From positions 1 through 7,789 of the forward strand of contig JAFMQQ010000126.1 of assembly GCA_017354595.1 (NCBI GenBank): a DNA stretch of 7,789 bases, in the 5' to 3' direction. Made by a program: the position numbers and the translations under genes. Below, in pieces: positions 1-5,020 of this stretch (the stretch's first letter is position 1; each line of letters starts with the position of its first letter). Under the pieces are notes generated by a model that was not told the DNA's origin, did no database searches, and saw only the letters and a list, made by a program, of their open reading frames with translations. The stretch comes from Micromonosporaceae bacterium. GTDB lineage: Bacteria; Actinomycetota; Actinomycetes; Mycobacteriales; Micromonosporaceae.

Positions 1-823
1 ACACGTACTCGACCAGGATCGCGCCGGCGATGACGAAGCCCAGCGACATCGCGAAGCCGGAGAGGTTGGGCAGGAACGCGTTGCGCGCCGCGTAGTTGAG
101 CATGATGCGCCGGTTGGAGAGCCCCTTCGCCCGGCCCATCCGGACGTAGTCCTCGGCCAACGTGGTGATCATGTTGTTCCGCATGGTCAGCACCCAGCCG
201 CCCACGGTGGTCACCACGATGGTCGCGGACGGCAGGATCGCATGCCGCAGTACATCCCCGATGAACTCGGATGTGAATGCCGGCTGCAGGCTCGTGTCGT
301 AGTTGAAGTCGCTGGGCAGCAGCCCGTTGGTCCAGATCGAGAAGACCAGGATGAGCAGCAGCCCCACCCAGAAGTACGGCAGGGCCGAGGTGACCACGAA
401 CACCGACGGCAGTATCGCGTCGAGGGTCCCCCCGCGCCGCCACCCGGCGACGATGCCGGCGAACGTACCGAGGACGAAACCCAGGATCGTCGCGATGCCG
501 ACCATCCCGAGGGTCCACGGCAGCGCCTGAAGCACGATCCGGCTCACCGGCTCGCCCAGGTTCTGGCCGATCGAGACGCCCCACTCGCCGGTGAACATGT
601 TCTTCAGGTAGTCCAGGTACTGCGCGGCCATGTTCTCATTCGGCTTGTACCCGAACGAGGTGAGCATCTGCTCCAGGGCCGCCGGGGAGAGCCTGTTGTG
701 GGTGCGGTCACGCAGGGCCTGCAGCGGGCTGCCCGGCATGAACCGCGGGATGAAGAAGTTCAGCGTCAGGGCCACCCACAAGGTGAGCACGAAGAAACCC
801 AGCCTTCGCAGCAGATACCTCAT
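1..823 (-). CDS. Opp/Dpp-type ABC transporter permease (DppB/OppB family), 3' end cut by window edge
   Basis: Reading leftwards from ATG at 823-821, the frame stays open for 274 codons to the window edge. This would be the first of two membrane-channel subunits of a peptide/nickel/oligosaccharide-type ABC importer in the cytoplasmic membrane. Visible: a first hydrophobic helix at about residues 8-27; the PGSP segment (30-33) at the usual family place; then hydrophobic stretches at about 102-127, 136-163 and 194-214, and the start of a last one from about 255. The cytoplasmic EAA loop that docks the ATPase spans about 223-252, with the pattern AEDYVRMGRAKG then NAFLP. Family members usually have about 310-340 residues, so roughly 40-60 are missing. 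A Shine-Dalgarno GGGAG (plus 834-830) lies 6 nt before the ATG. It follows the binding-protein gene after 41 bp, so the two are almost certainly one operon. The second permease and the ATPases presumably lie beyond the left edge. The substrate cannot be read from the permease alone. Confidence 0.93.
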   Translation of the reverse strand, partial: MRYLLRRLGFFVLTLWVALTLNFFIPRFMPGSPLQALRDRTHNRLSPAALEQMLTSFGYKPNENMAAQYLDYLKNMFTGEWGVSIGQNLGEPVSRIVLQALPWTLGMVGIATILGFVLGTFAGIVAGWRRGGTLDAILPSVFVVTSALPYFWVGLLLILVFSIWTNGLLPSDFNYDTSLQPAFTSEFIGDVLRHAILPSATIVVTTVGGWVLTMRNNMITTLAEDYVRMGRAKGLSNRRIMLNYAARNAFLPNLSGFAMSLGFVIAGAILVEYV

Positions 824-847
824 GGGTGGCTCCCGATGCTCGTCACT

Positions 848-870
848 GTCTACTTAGGAGGTTCCTACTG
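848..870. promoter_or_regulatory. Inverted repeat TAGGA-GGT-TCCTA with partial operator similarity at the binding-protein/permease junction
   Basis: A perfect 5-bp inverted repeat with a 3-nt spacer occupies 855-867 and overlaps the stop codon of the binding-protein gene (867-865 on the minus strand). Just left of it, GTCTACTT (848-855) is identical to eight bases of the reverse complement of the candidate ROK operator at 2794-2812. TTAGGA (854-859) repeats that operator's half-site core. The spacing differs from the other two sites, so this is at best a diverged or secondary site. As RNA it could form only a weak hairpin. It could be an intra-operon control point that lowers permease relative to binding-protein expression, but that is inference. 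Confidence 0.3.
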
Positions 871-2544
871 TGCCTTCTTAGACCACAGGTGCAGCAGCAC
901 CTGCCCGGTGTCCGGCACGTTGAATGCGGCCGGCTGCGCGTACGGGTCGTCCGGTGTCGGCCAGCCCTGGATGTCCGCGGTGTTGTACTGGAACCAGTCG
1001 ACCGACTCGGTGGTCGGGATGATCGGGATGTCGCGGAGCATCGCGGCCTCGACCTGTTTGATGATGGCCACCTGGCCGGCATCGTCGGCGGTCGCGTACT
1101 GCTCGAAGAGCTTGTCCACCTCCGGGTTGTTGTACCGCTCGTAGTTGTAGCTGGCGTCCTGACCGATCGGCGCGGAGTTCTTGGAGTAGAGGATCTGGCG
1201 CAGTTCGTAGTACGGCGTGGGCCCGCCGGGCTGGCCGTAGTAGGCCAGGTCGAAGTCGCCCTTGTAGAGCTTGTCGTCATAGGTCTGCTGGGCCAGGTCG
1301 TCGATGGTCAGGTCGATGCCGATCGGCGCCAGCGCCTGCTTGACGACGGCGAGCGAGGCGTCCCAGTCGGTGTACCCGGTGACGGTGATGACCGATAGCT
1401 TCAGCGGGTTCGAGGTCGAGTACCCGGCGCCGGACATCAGTTGCTTCGCCTTGTCGACGTTCGGCTTGTCGTATCCGGCCGAGGCGAGCGCGGCACCGTC
1501 GAAGTACTTGTTGAACGTCGGGGTAACCACGCCGGTCTGGTTGGCCGCCGGCTGCTGGCCGCCCTCACCGATCTGCGCTACCTGGCCGCGGTCGATGGCC
1601 AGGGCGATCGCCTGGCGTACGGCGAGATTGCTGGTGCCCGGATGCGACCTGTCGAGGTTGGGGTAGAGGGCCACGGTGGTCACCGGCGGCGACCAGGTGT
1701 GGTTCTCCTTCGACCGGTTCAGGTAGAACTGCTTGATGTTCGGGATGAACTGGCTACCCCACTGCGCCTTGCCGCCGGCCAGGTCGAGGTTGGCCGGCCC
1801 GTTGTCCAGGTACGCCGGGTACTCAACCTTCTGGATGTACGGCTTGCCGGGCTGCCAGTAGCTCGGGTTCGCGGTGTACTGGATGTTGTTGGCCGAGCAC
1901 GGATCCACCTTGAACGGCCCGGTACCGACCGGGTTGGTGTCCGCCCAGGTGTCCGGATGCGCCGCCGCGTCGCCGGTGGAGAAGATGTGCTCCGGCACGA
2001 TGCTCACCTGGTTGGCGAAGTTGAAGAAGTACGGGCCGGCCGCCGCTTTGAAGGTCATGGTGACCTGGTTGCCGCTGGCCACCACGCTCTGCAGGCCGGC
2101 ACCGGTCCACAGCGAGTACAGGTCGATCGCCGGCGTCTTCTTCATCAGGTTGAAGGTGAACGCCACATCGTTGGCGCTGAAGGCCTGGCCGTCGTTCCAC
2201 TTCACGCCGTCCCGGATGGTGAAGACGATGGACTTCTTGTCGTCGCTCCACTTGTACGAGGACGCGAGCATCGGTGTCTCGGCCTGGTCCTTGAGCAGGT
2301 TCACGAAGATGAGCGGCTCGTACACGAAGCCCTCAGACAGCGTGTTGACCGCGGGATTGAAGGGGTTGAACTGGCAGGTCCAGGTCTGGCCCTGCACGTT
2401 GGCGATGGTGACCGTGCCGCCCTGCTTGTGTGTGGTGGCCGCGCCGCCTGCGGTGGCGCTAGCTGAGGGGTTGTCTTTGGATCCGCACGCCGTCATGAGC
2501 ATGCTCGCGGCGATGAGGACCGCGAGCGTTCTGGAACGCCTCAT
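865..2544 (-). CDS. Family-5 (SBP_bac_5) extracellular solute-binding lipoprotein of an Opp/Dpp-type ABC importer
   Basis: A 559-residue lipid-anchored binding protein that captures solute outside the membrane and passes it to the adjacent permease. The N-terminus is a lipoprotein signal: basic MRRSR, a hydrophobic core, then LMTAC with the lipidated Cys at residue 20, followed by a Ser/Ala/Gly-rich linker. Family-5 landmarks appear in order: the NPFNP...YEPLIF segment (60-80); the W-S-D-D...RDGVKWNDG...F-S-A-N-D-V block (99-127); NPVGTGPF (204-211); and VRQAIALAIDR (309-319). The length is typical. The start is supported by an AAGGAAGGG ribosome-binding stretch about 8-16 nt upstream. Annotation pipelines would probably say 'peptide-binding'. 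However, family 5 also includes cello-, xylo- and chito-oligosaccharide binders, and the NPFNP...YEPL opening resembles that sugar-binding subgroup as I remember it. With a GH2 glucosaminidase and a ROK regulator beside it, an amino-sugar oligosaccharide is the likelier ligand (inference). It is transcribed divergently from the regulator. Confidence 0.95.
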   Translation of the reverse strand: MRRSRTLAVLIAASMLMTACGSKDNPSASATAGGAATTHKQGGTVTIANVQGQTWTCQFNPFNPAVNTLSEGFVYEPLIFVNLLKDQAETPMLASSYKWSDDKKSIVFTIRDGVKWNDGQAFSANDVAFTFNLMKKTPAIDLYSLWTGAGLQSVVASGNQVTMTFKAAAGPYFFNFANQVSIVPEHIFSTGDAAAHPDTWADTNPVGTGPFKVDPCSANNIQYTANPSYWQPGKPYIQKVEYPAYLDNGPANLDLAGGKAQWGSQFIPNIKQFYLNRSKENHTWSPPVTTVALYPNLDRSHPGTSNLAVRQAIALAIDRGQVAQIGEGGQQPAANQTGVVTPTFNKYFDGAALASAGYDKPNVDKAKQLMSGAGYSTSNPLKLSVITVTGYTDWDASLAVVKQALAPIGIDLTIDDLAQQTYDDKLYKGDFDLAYYGQPGGPTPYYELRQILYSKNSAPIGQDASYNYERYNNPEVDKLFEQYATADDAGQVAIIKQVEAAMLRDIPIIPTTESVDWFQYNTADIQGWPTPDDPYAQPAAFNVPDTGQVLLHLWSKKAQ

Positions 2545-2603
2545 CCTGACGGTCCCTTCCTTGGGGTTCTCTGAAGTTCAGCGGGGCCGGCCGTCGCGCC
2601 GGC

Positions 2604-2615
2604 TGGACCGGTCCA
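2604..2615. promoter_or_regulatory. Perfect 12-bp palindrome TGGACCGGTCCA upstream of the binding-protein gene
   Basis: TGGACCGGTCCA equals its own reverse complement and ends 59 bp before the binding-protein start codon, a plausible place for an operator. Its TGG...CCA ends recall the DasR-responsive element (core TGGTCTAGACCA) that controls chitin and GlcNAc genes in streptomycetes, but only 8 of the 12 core bases agree. It is reported as an unassigned palindrome; no regulator is claimed. Confidence 0.35.
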
Positions 2616-2780
2616 TTGGAGGGCAAGGTTCGGCGCCGCTGGCTCAGCCTGGTGGCCGGGGGAAGGCTGACCAGTCGGGCGCAGTGGGCTGCGGTGCGAC
2701 CTCGCGCGACCGCGGGCGCGCCACCAGCATCGGGTTCGAACACGACCGCCGAGTCCATATGCAACTCCTCGCGCCGGCGC

Positions 2781-2809
2781 TCGACCCGGGTTTGTTAGGA
2801 AAGTAGACT
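2781..2809 (+). promoter_or_regulatory. Predicted promoter of the ROK repressor gene
   Basis: TCGACC (2781-2786) matches the -35 consensus TTGACA at four of six positions. A 17-nt spacer separates it from TAGACT (2804-2809), a good TANNNT -10 box. Transcription would start near 2816 and give a leader of about 63 nt before the GTG. The -10 box lies inside the candidate operator at 2794-2812, which fits autorepression. Confidence 0.5.
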
Positions 2810-2812
2810 ACC
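2794..2812. promoter_or_regulatory. Candidate ROK operator (site 1)
   Basis: GTTAGGAAAGTAGACTACC is an imperfect dyad: the GTTAG arm is answered by CTACC. It covers the spacer and -10 box of the predicted ROK promoter. The first 14 bases recur with one mismatch, inverted, on the -10 box of the GH2 gene (4921-4908). AT-rich GTTAGGAAA-type half-sites are familiar from actinobacterial ROK-repressor operators, from memory rather than from a search. Occlusion by the adjacent regulator is the simplest reading. Confidence 0.55.
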
Positions 2813-2867
2813 AATCGGCCCCGGGGTGCAAGGTCTTCCGGCCGACGATCGATCTCAGCACCGCAAC

Positions 2868-2872
2868 GGAGG
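2868..2872 (+). promoter_or_regulatory. Ribosome-binding site deciding the GTG start of the ROK gene
   Basis: GGAGG lies 6 nt before the GTG at 2879-2881. This supports that codon over the downstream in-frame ATGs at 2933 and 2948, which would begin close to the helix-turn-helix. Confidence 0.75.
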
Positions 2873-2878
2873 ACGAGG

Positions 2879-4102
2879 GTGACAACGCTCGCCGGAGGCG
2901 GCGCGCCGGGACGCCCGCAACTCATCCGCGCGATGAACGAGCGCCTGATGCTGGAACACGTCCGGCGCGCGAACGGCATCTCGCGCGCCGACCTGGCCAG
3001 GATCTCCAGCCTGTCGAAGAACACCGTCTCCCTCGCGTTGGCGGCGCTGGAACGGGCCGGGTTGGTACGCGCCACCGGTGTCCGTTCCGGGCTGCCCGGC
3101 CCGGCCGCCCTGCTCTACGAACTGCACCCGGATGCCGCGTTCGTGCTCGCCCTTGACGTCGGCCGCAACTTCCTCCGCGGTGCGATCAGTGATTTCACCG
3201 GTGCGGTACGAGCGAAGGCGTCGGTCAGGGCGCGGGGTACGAGCGCCGCGAGCCGGCTGGCCCAACTCGTCCAGCTCGCCGACATGCTCTGCACAGAAGT
3301 CGGCGTCAAGCGCGGCGACCTCACCCAGACCGTCCTGGGCAGCCCCGGCATCTACGATCCGCAACGCGATGCGCTGGTACTGGCCGGCGCGCTTCCCGGC
3401 TGGAACAAGCCGAGCGTTCTGGCCGAACTCCGCCGGGCATTCGGCCCCGCCTTCGCGGTCGAAAACGACGTCGACGCCGCCGCGCTCGCCGAACGCGCCC
3501 ATGGCCACGGGCGCGGCGTGGAGAGCTTCGCGTTCGTCTCGGTCGGCTCCGGCATCGGTATGGGCCTGGTGATGAACGGACGGCTACACCGCGGCGCGCA
3601 CCGGGCCGCTGGCGAGATCGGGTACCTGCCGGTAGACCGGGGTCGCGGCATGGACGCCCGCGACGCTCGCAAGCGCGGCAGCTTCGAGGCCGCGGCGTCG
3701 GCAGCCGGCATCGTGCGCGCCGCCCGCGCAGCCGGTCTGGCCGGGCCCGTCACCGCGCGGTACGTCTTCGATGCGGCGCAGCGGGGCGACAGGAGGGCGG
3801 CGAGAGTGGTCGCGCAGGAGGCGCTGCTGGTAGCGCGGGCGATCTGTGCGGTGGTCACGGTTGTCGATCCCGATCTGGTCGTGCTGGGCGGCGGGGTTGG
3901 GCAGGCGGCGGGCTTCCTCGACGCGGTCGCTCAGCAGCTGCGCACCATCGCCCCGGTCCTGCCGGAGTTACGGGTCAGCGCGTTGGGGGTGGACGCCGTG
4001 GTCGACGGGTGTCTGTCCGCTGGCATGGACCGGGTCTGGGATCTGGTAACGGCAACCGCCGTTGTCCCGGAGAACCCGGACGGCGCGGGAGCCCGCCGCT
4101 GA
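2879..4102 (+). CDS. ROK-family transcriptional repressor (Mlc/NagC/XylR/CsnR type)
   Basis: A 407-residue cytoplasmic DNA-binding regulator expected to leave its operator on binding a sugar or sugar phosphate. An N-terminal winged helix-turn-helix (about residues 20-65: ISRADLARISSLSKNTVSLAL, then a wing) precedes a ROK sugar-kinase-fold domain (about 86-390). ROK landmarks: ENDVDAAALAE (195-205), a glycine-rich stretch VGSGIGMGLVMNG (222-234) and RAAGEIG (242-248). The nucleotide-binding DxGGT of true kinases is replaced by DVGRN (93-97), so catalysis is unlikely. The Cys-rich zinc motif (CxCGxxGC) that normally follows GEIG is absent: residues 249-270 contain no Cys or His. Leu364 (3968-3970) is encoded by TTA, a very rare codon here. 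In Streptomyces the ROK protein CsnR represses chitosanase and chito-oligomer uptake genes. A GH2 glucosaminidase nearby makes a CsnR-like role attractive, but orthology is not shown. GTG start with a good ribosome site; the gene is probably autoregulated. Confidence 0.95.
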   Translation: MTTLAGGGAPGRPQLIRAMNERLMLEHVRRANGISRADLARISSLSKNTVSLALAALERAGLVRATGVRSGLPGPAALLYELHPDAAFVLALDVGRNFLRGAISDFTGAVRAKASVRARGTSAASRLAQLVQLADMLCTEVGVKRGDLTQTVLGSPGIYDPQRDALVLAGALPGWNKPSVLAELRRAFGPAFAVENDVDAAALAERAHGHGRGVESFAFVSVGSGIGMGLVMNGRLHRGAHRAAGEIGYLPVDRGRGMDARDARKRGSFEAAASAAGIVRAARAAGLAGPVTARYVFDAAQRGDRRAARVVAQEALLVARAICAVVTVVDPDLVVLGGGVGQAAGFLDAVAQQLRTIAPVLPELRVSALGVDAVVDGCLSAGMDRVWDLVTATAVVPENPDGAGARR

Positions 4103-4134
4103 CCCGTCGCCCCGGCGGCGCGGTTGGCACCACT

Positions 4135-4148
4135 CTCCACAGTGTACG
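4135..4148. repeat. Motif TCCACAGTGTACG, copy 1 (upstream of the GyrI-like gene)
   Basis: CTCCACAGTGTACG matches GTCCACAGTGGACG at 4827-4840 at 12 of 14 positions. The two copies flank the GyrI-like gene, this one 121 bp before its start codon. The motif is an imperfect palindrome centred on the A of CCACAGTG. Function is unknown; it may be an operator. Confidence 0.35.
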
Positions 4149-4182
4149 AACGCATGCCCGCCGGGCGCCACGGTCGCGGGGG

Positions 4183-4201
4183 CCCGGGTGCCCCACCCGG
4201 G
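4183..4201. terminator. Hairpin after the ROK gene, possible terminator without U-tract
   Basis: CCCGGGT-GCCCC-ACCCGGG gives a perfect 7-bp stem with a 5-nt loop, 80 bp after the ROK stop codon and 68 bp before the next gene. No T-run follows, which is common for actinomycete terminators, so termination is plausible but unproven. A smaller stem GGGT-TG-ACCC follows at 4204-4213. Confidence 0.4.
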
Positions 4202-4206
4202 ATGGG

Positions 4207-4237
4207 TTGACCCTGCCCCTGGGGCCGGGTGCACGAT
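4207..4237 (+). promoter_or_regulatory. Weak candidate promoter for the GyrI-like gene
   Basis: TTGACC (4207-4212) is a near-consensus -35 box. The best -10, CACGAT (4232-4237), lies after a long 19-nt spacer and matches poorly. It would start transcription about 26 nt before the GTG. Read-through from the ROK gene is equally possible. Confidence 0.22.
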
Positions 4238-4255
4238 GGCCGGAAAGCCGGAAGC

Positions 4256-4263
4256 GGGAGGAG
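4256..4263 (+). promoter_or_regulatory. Ribosome-binding site of the GyrI-like gene
   Basis: GGGAGGAG lies 6 nt before the GTG at 4270-4272 and fixes this start. It rules out longer readings that would begin inside the ROK gene. An in-frame ATG at 4282 has no comparable site. Confidence 0.75.
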
Positions 4264-4269
4264 CGTGCG

Positions 4270-4770
4270 GTGGACGTACGGATGCGTGAGGTACCCGAGC
4301 AGGTGGTGGTCACCGAACAGGGCCTGGTCGACCAGACCGAACTGGAGAAGTGGCTACCCGGTGCGATGGGCCGGGTGCACGCCGCGGCCGGGTCGGCCGC
4401 GGCGACCACCGCGGATCAGCCGTACCTGCTGCGCGAGGGGGAGCCACAGGCCGTCTTCATCGTCATCTACGAGGGCGACCCGCATGAGGGGCCGACGCAG
4501 GTGGAGGTCTGCGTGCCGCTGCGTGCCGGGGTGCAGGCGCCGGCCGGTGCGGCCACCCGGACCATCCCGGCGCACCGGGAGGCGTACACCCGGGTGACCA
4601 AGGCGCTGGTCGTGCAGGGCCGGATCGGCGAGGCGTACCTGGCCGGCGAGGCGTGGGCGAAACAGCAGGGACTGGGGATCGCCGCCGCGCCGCGCGAGAC
4701 GTACTGGCGGGACTTCTTCGCCGCAGCCGACCAGGACGAGGTCTTCGACGTTGCCTGGCCGGTGCACTAG
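4270..4770 (+). CDS. Stand-alone GyrI-like / AraC-type effector-binding domain protein
   Basis: A 166-residue soluble protein resembling the small-molecule-binding domain found in GyrI, in BmrR-type MerR regulators and in AraC/Rob-like regulators, here without a DNA-binding domain. The pattern is typical: an N-terminal strand plus helix (about 11-41; QVVVTEQGLVDQTELEKWLP); a strand with VFIVIYEGD (62-70) and the VEVCVPL strand (78-84); then TIPAHREAYTRVTKAL (98-113), matching the family's 'H-x-GPY...AY' helix; and a C-terminal YWRDFF...DEVFDVAWPV (145-165) closing the fold. There is no signal peptide or membrane segment. Such single-domain proteins bind hydrophobic or cationic small molecules, and some hydrolyse toxic compounds. 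The ligand here is unknown. It lies 167 bp after the ROK gene on the same strand, with its own strong ribosome site. A functional tie to sugar use is not evident from sequence. Confidence 0.8.
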   Translation: MDVRMREVPEQVVVTEQGLVDQTELEKWLPGAMGRVHAAAGSAAATTADQPYLLREGEPQAVFIVIYEGDPHEGPTQVEVCVPLRAGVQAPAGAATRTIPAHREAYTRVTKALVVQGRIGEAYLAGEAWAKQQGLGIAAAPRETYWRDFFAAADQDEVFDVAWPVH

Positions 4771-4771
4771 A

Positions 4772-4791
4772 TCGGCCCGGCGCCCGGCCGA
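4772..4791 (+). terminator. Hairpin immediately after the GyrI-like gene
   Basis: TCGGCC (4772-4777) pairs with GGCCGA (4786-4791) around an 8-nt GC-rich loop that itself contains GGCGCC. It begins one base after the stop codon and lacks a T-run. A factor-independent terminator of the GC-rich actinomycete kind is possible. Confidence 0.4.
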
Positions 4792-4825
4792 GACCCGCCT
4801 GCGGCCCGCGCGATGATCGCAGCCT

Positions 4826-4840
4826 CGTCCACAGTGGACG
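4826..4840. repeat. Perfect palindrome CGTCCACAGTGGACG, copy 2 of the TCCACAGTG motif
   Basis: CGTCCAC-A-GTGGACG has 7-bp arms around a single A, too tight for an RNA hairpin of full length but ideal for a dimeric DNA-binding protein. It lies 61 bp upstream of the -35 box of the GH2 gene and shares 12 of 14 bases with the copy at 4135-4148. Confidence 0.45.
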
Positions 4841-4879
4841 GCCAGCGGGCTCGGCGGCGGCGTATCATCAGCCGTCAAC

Positions 4880-4895
4880 CATGCGCTTGCGCATG
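4880..4895. promoter_or_regulatory. Perfect inverted repeat CATGCGC-TT-GCGCATG over the GH2 -35 box
   Basis: Two 7-bp arms separated by TT. The right half contains the predicted -35 hexamer TTGCGC (4887-4892). A dimeric regulator bound here would contact or block RNA polymerase. The sequence differs from the GTTAGGAA-type operator 13 bp downstream, so a second regulator is implied. I do not recognise which family. Confidence 0.5.
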
Positions 4896-4915
4896 TCTAT
4901 CTATGGCTCTACCTT
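4887..4915 (+). promoter_or_regulatory. Predicted promoter of the GH2 glycosidase gene
   Basis: TTGCGC (4887-4892), a 17-nt spacer and TACCTT (4910-4915; TANNNT) form a reasonable sigma-70-type promoter in the only AT-richer part of the gap. Transcription would start near 4922, giving a leader of about 99 nt. The -35 lies in the palindrome 4880-4895 and the -10 lies in the candidate ROK operator, so both boxes are covered by possible operators. Confidence 0.5.
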
Positions 4916-4921
4916 CCTAAC
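4903..4921. promoter_or_regulatory. Candidate ROK operator (site 2) on the GH2 promoter
   Basis: TCTACCTTCCTAAC (4908-4921) is, on the minus strand, GTTAGGAAGGTAGA. It is identical to site 1 (2794-2807) at 13 of 14 positions. The second arm of the dyad is poorly conserved here. It covers the -10 box and probable transcription start, the position expected for repression. Confidence 0.55.
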
Positions 4922-4973
4922 AGGTGGGCAGGCCCTCCGCCGTGGCGGTCCCGGGGTACCGCGGCGGGGTGAC

Positions 4974-5000
4974 ATGCCGATGCCGGCCGTTGCGCCGTAG
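4974..5000 (+). other. Eight-codon open frame in the GH2 leader
   Basis: ATG at 4974 opens a frame of eight codons (MPMPAVAP) ending with TAG at 4998-5000, 20 nt before the GH2 start and out of frame with it. A GGGG run (4966-4969) precedes it at 4 nt. It could be a leader peptide but may well be chance. A small hairpin CCGCC-GT-GGCGG lies upstream at 4937-4948. Confidence 0.15.
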
Positions 5001-5020
5001 TCGATCGGAGGGCGCAGGTC

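Larger units (their letters stand above)
2545..2878. other. 334-bp divergent intergenic region between binding protein and ROK repressor
   Basis: This region carries the control elements of two divergent genes. The AT-richest part (2791-2815) holds the ROK promoter and the candidate operator. The stretch 2545-2760 is GC-rich and contains a 12-bp palindrome (2604-2615), a small inverted repeat CTGAAGTTCAG (2571-2581) and the binding-protein ribosome site. I found no convincing promoter for the binding-protein gene. The best pair on the minus strand is TAGTCT (plus 2810-2805) with TTGCAC (plus 2831-2826), but its spacer is only 15 nt. If it were used, the transcript would have a leader of about 255 nt and the same operator would cover both promoters. 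Confidence 0.6.

Noticed and set aside
242..1144. A plus-strand open frame opposite the permease and binding-protein end
   Set aside because: It crosses two real minus-strand genes, and the peptide is rich in Arg, Gln and Glu without a known fold. The permease frame on the other strand has membrane helices and an EAA loop.
1441..2466. A long plus-strand open frame opposite the binding-protein gene
   Set aside because: Antisense shadow of a GC-rich gene: low-complexity Val/Gly/Arg composition and no ribosome site or recognisable domain, against a well-supported lipoprotein on the other strand.
2879..4102. A sugar kinase function for the ROK protein
   Set aside because: It has an N-terminal helix-turn-helix, and the phosphate-binding DxGGT of ROK kinases is replaced by DVGRN, so a repressor is much more likely.
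4009..4269. A longer version of the GyrI-like gene starting inside the ROK gene (ATG 4009)
   Set aside because: The extra 87 residues are Arg/Pro/Gly-rich and do not resemble the family, they would overlap the ROK coding sequence by 94 bases, and the strong GGGAGGAG site points to GTG 4270.
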